Shown: positions 24,001 through 27,633, counted from the stretch's first letter. The stretch: 37,657 nucleotides of DNA from Chlamydiota bacterium (GCA_016178055.1 JACOUC010000010.1:1-37657); one strand, 5' to 3'. The notes: generated by a model not told the origin, from the sequence alone. A program made the numbers and translations.

Positions 24001-26800
24001 TCCGGAGTCTGAAAAAAAGAAAATCAACTGGTCAACAATTTTCACTTCGGTTGAACCAATGGCCTTAACAACCTATCAAGAAAGCATGAGGAGTGCATCG
24101 GTCGCTGAAATTGCAACCTCAGAAAGTGCTGGGATTGCAAGACCTTTGGGTATGGATGATCTTATTCAAGAGTTAGACAAAATGAAGGACGGGTCGGTTT
24201 TATTTAATGGAGGTGAAACCATTAGCCCTCGAGCTCTTATTCCACAAGTTCAGACGGCGGGTCCATCTGTAAACTATATCGTTACCACAAGTTCTAGTGG
24301 CAAGATAAGAATAGTGACTTTGAGTGGAGAGCGCAAGGCTGGACAATCTTCGCGTGCACCTGCTTTGGCTGCTAACGGATCAGAACCGGCTAGAAACCAA
24401 CCCTTTCAAGGCGAAGTGAATCGCAATCATAAGAATAGAGCTACAGACCAAAATTATTATGCCCAGGCGTCTACAAGAAATGGGGTGACGGATGTTGCCC
24501 AGATTCAAAGTACGGTTTCAAGTGATTCAGCTCATGAAATAGTCAATCTTTCTTGGCCCGCGACAACAGAAGTAGGTCTTTCGGGTTCGGAGGAGACTCA
24601 GCTAAGTGTTAATCCGGCGACGGTTCTATTTGACAGCCAATTTACAGCCCCCATGGGCGGAGCGGGACATATTCAAACAACTCTAACTTCTGCTTTGGCT
24701 CTGATGGACCACGACTATCGTGAAACCATGTTGGGTCATTTGAATACATGGACAACTGACCAAAGTCCAATGATTTTTGCTGCGTTTGATCAGTCACCAA
24801 ATCTTGCCGAAAATCACAAGCGGGATCGTTCAGGTGGACTCAATATGGCCATCCCAAATATTCCACGGGATTTTACTGATTTGATAGATCCTGAGACTTC
24901 TAAGCCCATGGCTCGAGCAAAATTGGAAGCCATTCGGGACATCATTTTCGCTGTTTCTGTCTTCCATGAACTGGGTCATGAAGCAGATGTAAGTGCCTCA
25001 GAGGAAAGTTTAACAGCAAGAGATGTCGAGCTCACCTTAAAATTGCTTCGTCAAAAAAATGTTTCACTTGATCTCTATATTCAAATCATGGGAAAAATTT
25101 CTGAGGCTGAAAAGAGTTTATATGTGAAGAGCTTTCCTCTTTCAATTTTTGGAAGACCTATCTCGAATGTTTATGATGCGGGACAGGACGGATGGGCAAG
25201 GTTGTTGCCTCCAAAGGTTGCAACTACGGTGGTTATGGAACATCGCGCTCCTTATAATACATCTCTAGGAAGCTATGGGGCATCTTCCAGTATTCCATCT
25301 TTTGGGGTTGCATCTCGTCCTCTACCTGAACGAGGGGGAAGTATTCTTTTAACATCAGATCCTAATCAGAAAAGATGGCCACTAGCAGCCTCTCAGGATT
25401 TAGTCAGAATATCTTCTCTCGTAAGTGATACAGATTTTCCTGAATATCGTAACATTTTAAAAGACGATGGAATTCTCGTTATTCAGGGCTCCAGAATTGA
25501 TAACGGTGCTCCAGCAGAAATGATGCGCCTTCTCTCTTCTGGCTTTGAGATTGTGAAGACGTATGGTCTTTCAAATGGGAAGAAAGAATGGCGAGCGGGT
25601 TCACTCCCTTCAGATTATCCTTTAGTCAATGGAAAGACGGCAGATGATATTTATGTGATTGTTGCTCGGAAACTTTCGATATTCGAGTATTTTCGGCGTT
25701 GGGCCCAACAACAGGAATTTATTAATCAATCATCTCTTGAATCTTATGTTCAAAGCAATAATGTGAGCGAAACATTGATGACTTTATCCAGGGCAGTTAC
25801 CAGCTTTGCTAAAGCGACTGGAGCAAATCGTGCTGAAGTTAAGATGCTATATCGAGATTTAGGCCGCTTTATTGCTGGGAAGCGGCATGAGATTCATGAG
25901 CTTGATGCGGCTTTGGATCTAGAGTCTCGAGCCATTGTTGCGGAGGTGAGGTTGGAAGAGAATGTTGCAGGTGTTCAATCGGATTTAGCCGAGCCCAATA
26001 AAGATAGAGAGGAAGTCTATGTTGAGGCCGCTTTACGTGTAGAGAATGTTAAAATTTTAAATGCTCGAGTAGAAGCCAAAGGCAAACCAGAGATGGAAAG
26101 CCGTCAGGGTGGAAACCAAGGCGTTGCGGTTTCTCAACCTCAGTATCTTCCCTGGGCTGCCGCTTTTGTTGAACTGAAGCGGGGATTGAGGAATTTCCAG
26201 AATAGAGTCTTTAGTCCTGTTGTAAAATTGCTTGATGTAAGGGCAGAACCTGTTCGTGTGTTGATTGATATTGATCACATTTTGAAGGCTGAAGGTCTTT
26301 CAGGAAAAGAGATTGCGGATGCCTTGGCTTCGGATAGCGTCATTTTTGTCGATCGCAAAGAGGGACGCTCTGAAGAGGATCGTGATAAGATTGAAAAATT
26401 GGGTATTTCTGAAAGATTGATTGATTTAAAGGGTAAGAATCAATCTGAAACGACAGCGCTTTTGAAGCAAAAATTTAATATTCCAAATGTTAAATTCTGG
26501 TTATTAGCCCATGAAGAGAATCAGACTCTTTATCAAGATATCGCAGGTGCTTTTGATGAAACTCGATATGGGACTAATCTTGCTTCTGATCTTATGATTA
26601 TTTGTTATGGGACAGACAAAGCTCATCTTTTGGATATCATGGTAAATCAGTTGAATTTCCAAACTGATGAAGCGAGCGCTCTTTTGGAAACTGGAAATCC
26701 AGATCTCAAACCTCTCTCCGTGACAGATCAATGGCAAGAGACGATGAAGCGTCTTAAGGATCAGGACCGATCAGCTCACTTAAGAGAAGTGAGTATGTAG
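6068..26800 (+). CDS. Giant 6910-residue multi-enzyme protein: putative fused malonyl-CoA-to-propionyl-CoA (3-hydroxypropionate) module
   Basis: A single uninterrupted frame runs from GTG 6068 to TAG 26798-26800. The GTG is supported by the signal peptide right behind it and by two paralogues with the same opening; the Shine-Dalgarno sequence (GGGGGG) is poor. Modules in order: signal peptide, TraB/ChaN-like domain (to about 690), membrane block (895-1108), hydrolase-type crotonase (1153-1490), CoA ligase (1518-2245), MDR acyl-CoA reductase (2411-2998), enoyl-CoA hydratase (3035-3348), HExxH domain (3355-3725), membrane block (3771-3920), four SDR units (4078-5345), a threefold repeat (5570-5975), a second HExxH (6300-6304) and an unknown C-terminus. 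Known biology: ligase, hydratase and reductase are the parts of propionyl-CoA synthase, and paired SDRs are those of malonyl-CoA reductase. Inference: together they would convert malonyl-CoA to propionyl-CoA. An apparent export signal on NADPH- and ATP-dependent enzymes is odd. Confidence 0.85.
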   Translation: MFKIGQKIISLALCFSFLVYDINFSFGQDSQMVSPIPRPNQVKSSASFERADLDVTLFLERIKIPNDVGEVTEKNIFPNRPLLFLVEDIHCNIQAQQNIKRILEILKTKLEARGSKLEAKAKTGKAFTSSLEPRASSPSFASSLEPRASSPSFASSTGSASSKVLASNRFYVFAEAASGVMDASPFANFPDQKALDLAQEEFLKANRIDGVESFLITQSPDQVEGVGVEDLSAYLNNVKLMGQFLEEKDMQEHVWQDLETLFKQLEGKVYSKELRDFIEKREQYNQFKMEMGEYVTYLGLRIADCGLRRKNKNDQPVIASEATRLVRFGSTESRQEQSQFSQYPAIEKYLAMKSLEEKINLQAVETEYLAFLSELEKKLPKEESTEILRHVLEYRLGRESEQDHYLFLSQYMTGLEARSSKLEAKAKTGEAFTSSLEPRASSKGSASSEFKNLKLLFQEMALLKEVSWEELESQMKEVEGEILGALATKDSEKKLLQLENDFSLLKRIVSLEGKREDIKQLEARGSKLEAKAKTGEAFTSSLEPRASSSLFSSSSLEPRASSKAGSSDFVGSFLLRLGQLAKKESIDYESPDFDGIFELAEKFYNQVLERDHIFYDQSSKLLVDKKLTHAALVIGGFHTEGLKAALKEAKIGYWVISPRMDRHDDRSAYYKKMKDEFGILGGDVTALAPFRWVAQAKSLGNLNFQAEVQRLVGVHAQITSALRGRAQEILDSTSDLPSLSPEDEKWVKAIVDETTVTRANLSALLRNSEFAPLTAEYVRGVLQVLNYSNDDALINAFLVRLGFKNNEEPPASPSGNDGTDIAALGGRLSVYQLPREWSEVPKDLQEIFKSRLQIDGNTFAEKYNNAVDFYETEIAPGRESSSLTRKIWLKALSEWQGLFPIIFAVLFALAMYRFALLSPVDRSKFHFVVVALFFILFMPTFPLYNAGIKVADWFTKEHEGKKDISSGYVSEEDLGKLGLEGDVSKIWALLSDKGGQGERYIEDGRIDAVKVYGLKEVADLNLVQVSDGDKAKILKFLKDHANPLHLIHEIALRRSLYKVFLITAALSIVLSVVGVTTVGVWAGFILLMHPIWAFFYRYYHTALHKEHNIKSPSNKRLSVGAGKGKEDSTKQRLSVLHGKGSETQARPLGSNEVQYQFQNGVAIITFNRAPANATTIDMLKELRRILDHVRSNSEVKTVILKSSDETGRFFGTGADIKQTRQDILDGHPEKADEFYAYEYALYNDFAELHKTKPVVSLVNGAAMGSHLGLAMTGLIIATKNARFAMPETKLGFFPDVGATHLLPKRVGLAIAKWMGFTSAVLSGGEAVKYGLADVYTSHKTLNDLEVAIRNFARSRPTVDPAELKRELERFSVFPKAVLTSRETFRELFGHANFEDVVKALQEAAGGEESDLKTKFAREALGKMKLRSPVGLHLTNHLLNLNSQASLAEAYHRELRAAKALTRYPDYPVGVEAVLLLKTADRVRPAFKGQMDQVDYDLMSRMLDEEVKPVSEEEKASQVVEDPYFIQGPGDWDKIAEAYRADPSAFWLRRAHEELEWFRKPTKGVTETQDAEGHFSFTYFEDGELNASYEILDRQVNRGMGDMPAYTWISDPADDQGNAEEVKTVTYAELLGMVEKFANALTEMGVGKGDGVTLYTASNTIEAKVARFACMRIGAVFTPVFPGLAAQELSDRAHQINTKVVLTVNAGFRTGKMTKYKEEVVDKAFEEYIPLENVRAFVEKALAEIGIEGEQRTALAAQVEKEIKGSITIYYGDLQKILNRVLEGAGIEVSQREQVKNSLGTQTQNMPSRINHMVVIERTPRERAKIPMREGRDVYFNDVMARMEAEGKTKFAPAHLPAEQPLFVIFTSGSTGKPKGTYHTTGGYLVNISYSMKFAWGVKPGERIYVAADDGWITGNSAMSDAPLMNGMHSFLYEGIPNWPTQDRIWKILSENKINYHKTGVTPVRDFSKGDADLVRRWDLSNIKYSCSCAEPLYPYVQAFWEEVILEGHREKFGDFFWQTEDGMFSDFIPHPLGRPQKPDASTVPSPFSEVKVLVLEIDEDRNITSFRDARPGEVGEVFTRLHPSLIRGLWKKPDQFRDVYWPTKVVIDGKRWRRVGDAARMDEDGYITFLGRADEVMNVSGHRIGTQELEAHVGKVDEVKLCSVVGIPDLIKGETPVAFVILQPGETPTADLDTKIRKQVEEGKGKIARPSEIFYVADLPLTQSKKILRRFLILIAAMSRTELAKIYTKLQDHEMRARVSAKDGDILKEVFGEGLSRTAQSLPPGPTGTDALIAAVFGVAEKREIGKATREIAQAGDPHEVDFEMYLPKEAQAVIRRRFEGKGFDATRVAQAKRHYEMVRRLRQKAQRQKLDEGLFVRQELEKLGLDEVQRAQAWEDFEEVSLIRADAINSLITEGLLWPLGKPFIPGEKLPPYMFAWAVVKDRFGRPVYGQPEDAYYEMIAPTPSLGVNELIGYTLYAGITRNIVAAGEDPNVGGFNFHDQDYHISGSDGVFVTAAIGSEAERSGIASVGQVFLNYSGESGLLDYRMGYDPMATDFKIKGYQTPDGTLAQFARFQGPQWVRKPENLTLEGASAHNLDLGTVYKAIVDRAGVTGGDRVYGEGAAGGTGHLAVGVADMQGAVVTGLVSSADRGEFAKEYGADAYILRTDPRFRALWQPVPDPKKESEKYQEWVQAAGAFKEEFKKRNEGQLADMVNASVGRPTFAANVELLAEGGKLVYYGADKGFTLSFRGKLSHRSADAAFKKNKLQPGEGVLIYYGAEADEEGIDEVGLEAIKAAISKKARVVVLTRTVQEQIYLQRRFGKALTGIESIETLKSDPSFEWPEEMPDLDIKDASGKSTVDSEKRYYYQEHTLKIIGRVVKRYLKTADNPKGFPDVIVERSGQNTLGISAWLARPITGRVVYLEDSENHIFRFYAPDVWMNQKTIDFPNFSILGTHLFNSFQAQVVERKLETGQLRIAPPQVFEWSQASEAVQELFDGSVMGTNSVRVGAPEAPGIKTEGDLYRQWNVEQKTFATVKVRLYPVSYDKTVAQLVMETPDAEGLNTMSTVMLDSLTQAIDWISQQSSVQAIVITGGGNKAFIAGADIKELQQIIDREEGRELAEKAQAIYARLEALNVPVVAAINGFALGGGTELAMSAHYRVASAKAEMRQPEINLGLIPGFGGTQRLPRLLYRKNGERGLIEAVKIILNGRRISASKAQELGLVDELAGSDALSRAMELALEYARTGQGILANAMKARHEAIRGWDQRVDIHREVWERNPEIQDIIKQNIEMGRGNSVDRALGAIQTGLELGISEGLKTEARAFGELIVGPLDGRKFIEAFLKKESPPLPQRGVVESIGGTAFQVTGDALTPEQDAVVDEAIWRYFDRYEAEHALLKSDDARYAELDPDGKLKEFGVEIYEFTDFIEQQIKVARHFNVDFEPNLITHPSTRFGKKLYGDRRHFDVIRGLSVELRREWANHELAHLKNQNFSEEEIQKIAPITNLIAYFKEHPVSIEVQVPEKESWERGDDINTHPFFAQLNRWTFLNAKRYGKIFGSPVTKEKLQSFVDEYNQGYLLDGFAHSSIIDNANKESLLIILALMGSSDRHRGEWYNMPVTEGALLSINAFRANHDLHNVGKRLVGLAWNLAEEYRENPKLSREKFDSYVAQFAELFQQGLNDGPSYVHLLKDWLIRDLAALGEMLSIGDVQKLKDKIELVFDQKAVPEEENVKAGTRPQGSRKGRMSLVNLLSLFQSIFGEKKGFAVNEVYEKYIAPIWESLALTFAVLIPSIVIFLLTINAGLSPIIATVLFLLAFSLSSYFISGVFFTWLHKGKREIGNAAYETQSNALVSAIKSSLKLSVVLLVFFVPGSWAYVASAFAGVAAVAPFSLTPPLLAALVLMGGFALIYGASHTRLHLIHNITHESGQRLALGGGKKKGAGSGDSGENGNGKPVIIEDPSMTGLVRDLVYNLGEHEVLDSSRYEAIKRGLLGFLEISPADAGTAVAKRFKEAFNLVDEGETLAKEGKVNEAEEKFTQAKNKLENLYIVLRRIEKMNSQRALKDKWRTTNGVEIEGIVDEKQFKGKVVIITGGGTGLGQETVMKYARAGAHVYINGRRPEELEKTVALGVSDGKVQKAGGTIDYVVGDVLEEKDLLALFEKAKEKHGHVDIVINNAGVSGDVKSLPMIPMGRFVRDVLIHLHVTKTTAIFTKLLESDPERKATIINVGTYFTSPTRYEKRPYLFRTPYTMAQAMKLFLNRVFALEVRERSNVVVAAINPGPFEGYRIDGVVYPLGSLARRRHGKTQRPEDIRKATEGLHAREFVKDDQVAQVIMLMTSNEFRDPIHGEVVSIGGLDYQVSPSVIPVPELGKVPDLKKRRVVLTATQEGHEKLVAVAKGLAAAGATVIIGAENSELLKQSFGIIPDRITIYSIDPVQAAGDVEGKNQDASVMKFFETYGQNANAVYHVTGEPDTASEYSTMESEKMQQMVMRYSIAPIRVTRYAALAMMYSKVRNPEDSRLDTFEHFVELLERNLPKEFFQEDEQTRLMGLISNSSLERAQKESLKRRVEKYFKPLTGELKDNDVWVDEERQEAIDQLKVVQSLLSSDDPSKHTFNRLIDGITRVWTAEEDKILQKGYQESKGQIIVVGPEFRGDTLSKARAAVFREGVEAAITSFAAELGLVKSVGIAKAKANPKEKARLGNLGIRANVILPGSIDEKAGNMQRLVNSVVYMASDRVDHINGKILEPDERGSAQDWQRNPALKGKRALVTGGGKGIGRAVSFELARSGATVLMGSRTVDALEESAARITAVGGSASLVKADLTSSEEIKQMVDQAVAEARANGEDKNPVYVLINNSGVPGGFKRTDEIHREDIRSPEGAIVANGWDSTMQINFHGPLELMARVIPLMRRYGGGVIQNVVTEYSRMPYVDRSIYVGTKAALGACTLAVAGRLGQENIYVSNIQPSLIKGERMDLVLRNNIRKMIEDGVLTDAHLARMKADIETAVRQNEDGPIARTVKKLEARPKDIPADVLNPVAWFWTQIELSKDEIMGRENEWGPELTNVVLYFKLILPLTAPTNEDVGVRVAQVAQDPLSNSQHDVFVSSLPRHKEPPIKDVPNLEHLNIQGAFEGRTALLAASDFDNTSVKQLNNLIDAYSLAGAKKIVLALPRIRRSTRDIISQLDGRVEVVTVDFTKEGQIMGLFENRSFDAAVYVGCNPSDDARFSEFYFDQKLDPSKSDKFETQMTAHRAKRERFEKLHLTGPMLLFREAARKMSDKRKMVFLAPRNPSVEGTTAAKMLAELVQVRNKEEKFAKKGIVAEIFNPQGSSVDETARFVVSTASEGFPKPQRGVETNVQAAFDDQHGIHFTGKRLSPIQVAILRLAKQSYFDAGLAEILGVENSEGDPLVAYSASAEEYKALDDGRLGERNWQDSYQGKPVTRKGVTWMVADDLMKRMELVSEKIFGDPTYAFVPYGMVFHISRYNGQVLLTDRFYMSWIKILPPVLRKLVIDSILWQLDHQNAYGDQAAKAVSLGAVVGYWMSFIPALFQLVALRETANKGVNRTFRAFVINPEHPETDQPAITALGIRLSALYEEYTNLMIASPENAVGFARDFIKKSLNPLLNELDGLGVPVKYFYSSKVTQVSTLLNTPEDVQSGLALLTGVVVALGETMDNLVDQEGERASYKEEVVEKPAQAKTKSKTPRLAVSKPISGEKSRGLISSQPQTITTLGVRLTVSYEIYVSRMKANSSNRVPLALEFINQGLRPLIETLNGLGVPMEEAFSSQLNAALVLLKDSSSTDSGLQLLTGLVVAIRATMDNVVLQKGEKSSYKEAASGRSLDLQSMVASIQFIPLDDYLTRVRGASFANQPTLTALRNRLALVYLTYLDLMPLDHPKNAAVFVNNFIARQITPFLNSLERDFDILIIGQVNQQTRVISNLLGDSKKINVQKGLNRFSDLVVAICQTMDNLVRKEGEIRARKEEVVTPESEKKKINWSTIFTSVEPMALTTYQESMRSASVAEIATSESAGIARPLGMDDLIQELDKMKDGSVLFNGGETISPRALIPQVQTAGPSVNYIVTTSSSGKIRIVTLSGERKAGQSSRAPALAANGSEPARNQPFQGEVNRNHKNRATDQNYYAQASTRNGVTDVAQIQSTVSSDSAHEIVNLSWPATTEVGLSGSEETQLSVNPATVLFDSQFTAPMGGAGHIQTTLTSALALMDHDYRETMLGHLNTWTTDQSPMIFAAFDQSPNLAENHKRDRSGGLNMAIPNIPRDFTDLIDPETSKPMARAKLEAIRDIIFAVSVFHELGHEADVSASEESLTARDVELTLKLLRQKNVSLDLYIQIMGKISEAEKSLYVKSFPLSIFGRPISNVYDAGQDGWARLLPPKVATTVVMEHRAPYNTSLGSYGASSSIPSFGVASRPLPERGGSILLTSDPNQKRWPLAASQDLVRISSLVSDTDFPEYRNILKDDGILVIQGSRIDNGAPAEMMRLLSSGFEIVKTYGLSNGKKEWRAGSLPSDYPLVNGKTADDIYVIVARKLSIFEYFRRWAQQQEFINQSSLESYVQSNNVSETLMTLSRAVTSFAKATGANRAEVKMLYRDLGRFIAGKRHEIHELDAALDLESRAIVAEVRLEENVAGVQSDLAEPNKDREEVYVEAALRVENVKILNARVEAKGKPEMESRQGGNQGVAVSQPQYLPWAAAFVELKRGLRNFQNRVFSPVVKLLDVRAEPVRVLIDIDHILKAEGLSGKEIADALASDSVIFVDRKEGRSEEDRDKIEKLGISERLIDLKGKNQSETTALLKQKFNIPNVKFWLLAHEENQTLYQDIAGAFDETRYGTNLASDLMIICYGTDKAHLLDIMVNQLNFQTDEASALLETGNPDLKPLSVTDQWQETMKRLKDQDRSAHLREVSM
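6394..6554. repeat. CTCGAGC-type heptamer stem-loop element, copy I (inside the giant gene)
   Basis: The left arm is made of GCTCGAG/GCTCGAA units, followed by a core starting CAAAAGCAAAAACTGG, then a right arm of CTCGAGC units complementary to the left. The right arm is duplicated with GTCGTTTGCTTCGAGC spacers. It encodes the peptide pattern LEARGSKLEA...SSLEPRASS. Confidence 0.95.
6962..6989. repeat. Heptamer array GGATTGC, 4 units, inside the giant gene
   Basis: Four exact GGATTGC units, read in frame as a Leu/Arg/Ala/Cys-rich insert. It lies just after the codons for MGEY, the position where the third paralogue carries a TATCAAA array. Confidence 0.95.
7015..7084. repeat. GTCATTGCGAGCGAAGCGA-type dispersed repeat, with extra nested insert
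   Basis: It begins GTCATTGCGAGCGAAGCGA and ends AGCAATCTCAG, enclosing a 40-base G/C-rich insert with short inverted repeats. The compact form of the same repeat lies at 37406-37435 at the homologous codon position. It reads in frame as PVIASEA. Confidence 0.9.
7309..7412. repeat. CTCGAGC-type heptamer stem-loop element, copy II
   Basis: Same left arm, core and right arm as copy I. It is inserted in frame between codons for LSQYM and a Phe-Lys-Asn-Leu-Lys segment. The decayed paralogue has a different palindromic insert here (31974-32055). Confidence 0.95.
7626..7754. repeat. CTCGAGC-type heptamer stem-loop element, copy III
   Basis: Left arm, core and a duplicated right arm, in frame after codons for REDIK. 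The homologous position in the decayed paralogue carries copy V. Confidence 0.95.
8747..9430 (+). other. Domain: membrane block 1 with HxxxHxxHN motif
   Basis: Hydrophobic segments lie at residues about 896-914 and 922-940, and two more at about 1057-1090, separated by a charged loop. The block ends with H1100, H1104, H1107 and N1108 (HTALHKEHN), followed by a basic, Gly-rich linker with GAGKGK. A very similar block at 17370-17870 ends HTRLHLIHN plus GGGKKK, so the unit is duplicated on both sides of the CoA-ester enzymes. The His cluster at a membrane edge could bind metal; that is inference. Confidence 0.6.
9517..10530 (+). other. Domain: 3-hydroxyisobutyryl-CoA-hydrolase-type crotonase
   Basis: Residues about 1153-1490 give a full crotonase fold: VAIITFNR start, a GTGADIK oxyanion loop, NGAAMGSHLGLAM, then MPETKLGFFPDVGAT. 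E1287 and D1295, eight residues apart, correspond to the paired acidic residues of the hydrolase family (ECH_2), and the C-terminal PVGLHLTNHL...ELRAAKALTRYPDYPVGVEA pattern is also that family's. The known reaction is hydrolysis of 3-hydroxyisobutyryl-CoA or 3-hydroxypropionyl-CoA. A hydrolase beside a 3-hydroxypropionyl-CoA-forming ligase would be futile, so it may instead act as a dehydratase, an editor or a switch (inference). Confidence 0.75.
10618..12800 (+). other. Domain: acetyl-CoA-synthetase-type acyl-CoA ligase
   Basis: Residues about 1518-2245 show the complete ANL ligase motif set. FTSGSTGKPKG (1865-1875) binds phosphate and is followed by HTTGGYLV. FFWQTEDGMF is the adenine-binding motif. 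GDAARMDEDGYITFLGRADE and NVSGHRIGTQELE form the hinge. KGKIARP and PLTQSKKILRR place the adenylate-forming catalytic Lys at 2226. The overall pattern is that of Acs and of the propionyl-CoA-synthase ligase, which activates 3-hydroxypropionate with ATP and CoA. Substrate choice cannot be read from these motifs. The Gly normally before the catalytic Lys is replaced by Lys (SKK). About 55 residues between the N-lobe and the motifs are helical and longer than usual. Confidence 0.85.
13300..15060 (+). other. Domain: MDR enoyl-CoA reductase (acrylyl/crotonyl-CoA reductase type)
   Basis: Residues about 2411-2998 show the N-terminal GroES-like motifs YTLYAGITRNIV and the SGSDGVF segment of crotonyl-CoA reductases. 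The nucleotide-binding turn is YGEGAAGGTGHLAVG (from Y2619), followed by VSSADRGEFAKEYGAD. The C-terminal W2939-MNQK...ILGTHLF segment matches the LWM-QK-I-GSHF block of crotonyl-CoA carboxylase/reductase and of the propionyl-CoA-synthase reductase domain. Expected role: NADPH-dependent reduction of acrylyl-CoA to propionyl-CoA. It contains an insert of about 150 residues before that block. In characterised propionyl-CoA synthase the reductase comes after the hydratase; here it precedes it. Confidence 0.75.
15172..16110 (+). other. Domain: enoyl-CoA hydratase (crotonase)
   Basis: Residues about 3035-3348 hold a standard hydratase. AFIAGADIKEL and NGFALGGGTELAM form the oxyanion hole. The two catalytic glutamates are E3152 (in GGGTELAM) and E3172 (in QPEINLGLIPG), 20 residues apart as in mitochondrial enoyl-CoA hydratase. 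The domain is therefore expected to be active and would dehydrate 3-hydroxypropionyl-CoA to acrylyl-CoA in the proposed module. Its C-terminal helical part extends further than in a single-domain crotonase. Confidence 0.85.
16129..17270 (+). other. Domain of unknown function with HELAH zincin motif
   Basis: Residues about 3355-3735 are mostly helical. WANHELAHLKNQ gives an HExxH motif with H3480 and H3484, preceded by a charged region. Downstream acidic residues (KEHPVSIEVQVPEKES) could supply a third zinc ligand, but none is certain. A metalloprotease role is inference from one short motif. Confidence 0.35.
17370..17870 (+). other. Domain: membrane block 2 with HxxxHxxHN motif
   Basis: Four hydrophobic segments (about residues 3778-3798, 3805-3825, 3860-3885 and 3893-3909) end with H3911, H3915, H3918 and N3919, then a Gly/Lys-rich linker. 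It repeats block 1 in layout and in its closing motif. Confidence 0.6.
18230..22070 (+). other. Domain: four tandem SDR units, bifunctional malonyl-CoA-reductase-like
   Basis: About 1280 residues (Chloroflexus-type enzyme: about 1220) hold four Rossmann units. Unit 1 has TGGGTGLG (4088-4095), NNAG, and INPGPFEGYRID; its active-site segment is PYTMAQ, so Y4245 is followed at +4 by Q4249, not Lys. Unit 2 starts RVVLTATQEGHEK and has no intact Gly motif. Unit 3 has TGGGKGIG (from T4767), NNSG, and a complete Y4930-VGT-K4934; Thr replaces the usual Ser 13 residues earlier. Unit 4 starts TALLAASDFDN and again is degenerate. Alternating intact and degenerate SDRs is the architecture of malonyl-CoA reductase, whose N-half reduces malonate semialdehyde and C-half malonyl-CoA. 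The C-half here looks active; the N-half is doubtful. Confidence 0.75.
22780..23995 (+). other. Domain: threefold repeat of about 145 residues
   Basis: Three homologous helical units begin with ITALGIRLSALYEEY (22793), ITTLGVRLTVSYEIY (23228) and LTALRNRLALVYLTY (23660). Each ends near TMDN(L/V)V..(E/K)GE. Spacing is 435 and 432 bases. No family recognised; the units have diverged, so the duplication is old, unlike the exact DNA repeats elsewhere. The preceding 230 residues (22070-22780) are also unrecognised. Confidence 0.75.
24000..26800 (+). other. C-terminal region with HELGH motif, unknown function
   Basis: A Ser/Gln/Asn-rich linker (about 24250-24550) leads to a domain with VFHELGHEAD, where H6300 and H6304 form an HExxH motif. 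Near 25430-25670, a segment LKDDGILVIQG...DDIYVIVARK resembles the end of a Rossmann methyltransferase fold, but the SAM-binding half is not visible. The last 300 residues are charged and helical with one alpha/beta-like stretch (VRVLIDIDHIL). No function can be given. Confidence 0.4.
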
Positions 26801-26836
26801 AGAATTTTTACAATAACTTTGGGGCTCAGCACGTAA

Positions 26837-26904
26837 TTTGTAGTCGCCCCATTTATGGGGCCGTTGGGGTTCGTGTAGACTGCCCGATGAATCGGGCGGC
26901 TACG
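26837..26904. repeat. Palindromic GTAGTCGCCC element, copy B
   Basis: It starts TTTGTAGTCGCCCC, contains CCCCATTTATGGGG and CCCGATGAATCGGG, and ends GCGGCTACG. It lies 37 bases after the giant gene's stop codon. Confidence 0.9.
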
Positions 26905-27122
26905 CCTTGGCGTTCAGACCAGATGCATGTGTAACATGTGGGGCATGTGTCCATGTGGGGTCAAGTCTTTCCATGACTACATTTACACATCCTAATCCAG
27001 CTTACCCGTAGCGGGTCATTCAGACTCTAAAGCGTCTTAAGAATCAAGACCGATCAGCAAGTTAATCCATCACTTTCCAAGTATTATTTAAATGTGCTAA
27101 AATTCAACTATTCTTTTAGGGC
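26905..27122. other. Noncoding spacer with an echo of the giant gene's 3' end
   Basis: Bases 27022-27058 (AGACTCTAAAGCGTCTTAAG...) closely match 26739-26775, the last codons of the giant gene, with a few mismatches. This suggests a partial duplication of the gene end. A G/T-rich stretch at 26920-26965 has short ACATGTG and CATGTGGGG repeats. I see no gene or clear terminator. Confidence 0.5.
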
Positions 27123-27276
27123 CTGCTGCAAAATGTAGGCTTTACCGTTCGAGCGTAGTCGAGAACAGATGCTTTGAGCTCGAGATTTCTCGACTTAGCT
27201 CAAAATCTTCGACTTCTCGACTCGGCTCGAAGAATAACGGGTGATGCACATTTTCAGCAAAGCCATTTTGCAACAG
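27123..27276. repeat. Nested inverted-repeat element upstream of the DUF4258 gene
   Basis: CTGCTGCAAAATG (27123-27135) pairs with CATTTTGCAACAG (27264-27276). Inside, CCGTTCGAGCGTAGTCGAGAA pairs loosely with a segment ending TCGGCTCGAAG...AACGG. The open frame through it is repeat-derived. Confidence 0.7.
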
Positions 27277-27308
27277 AGCTTTTTGATAAAGCGTTGCGCA
27301 GGGGGTGG

Positions 27309-27626
27309 ATGATTAAAAGTGTGCTTAAGATTGACTGGATTAGAGGGCAAGTAAAGAAAGGGAACTATTATCTTTCTAGGCATGCCGATTCTGAAAGGCA
27401 ATTTGATGGTCTTTCGCTGATCGAGGTAGAAGAGGCATTGTTGACAGGAAGAATTCTGGAACAATATGAAGACACGGGAAGAGGTTATAGGTCTTTAGTT
27501 GTAGGTTTTTCTCAAACAGGAAAGCCTATTCATGTCGTTTGTGGAGTGAGAGAAAAGTATTTGGTTCTCGTTACTATTTATATACCTTGCTTTCCAAAGT
27601 TCAAAACGCCTTATGAAAGAGGATAG
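27309..27626 (+). CDS. DUF4258-type protein, likely toxin partner of a YgiT-type antitoxin
   Basis: I start this 105-residue gene at ATG 27309, just after a G-rich Shine-Dalgarno-like run (GGGGGTGG). The frame extends upstream to 27174, but that part is the inverted-repeat element and does not look like protein. Residues about 16-95 show the DUF4258 pattern: YLSRHADSERQFDGLSLIEVEEALLTGRILEQY, then GRGYRSLVVGF and a strand VVCGVREKYLVLVTIY. Proteins of this family are small, compact, RelE/MqsR-like in size and often sit directly before a YgiT zinc-finger gene, as here (7-base gap). Role as a toxin is inferred from the pairing. Confidence 0.7.
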   Translation: MIKSVLKIDWIRGQVKKGNYYLSRHADSERQFDGLSLIEVEEALLTGRILEQYEDTGRGYRSLVVGFSQTGKPIHVVCGVREKYLVLVTIYIPCFPKFKTPYERG

Positions 27627-27633
27627 ATGAGAG

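Noticed and set aside
27174-27308. N-terminal extension of the DUF4258 protein
   Set aside because: The sequence belongs to an inverted-repeat element; the family's usual length and a G-rich Shine-Dalgarno-like run support the start at 27309.
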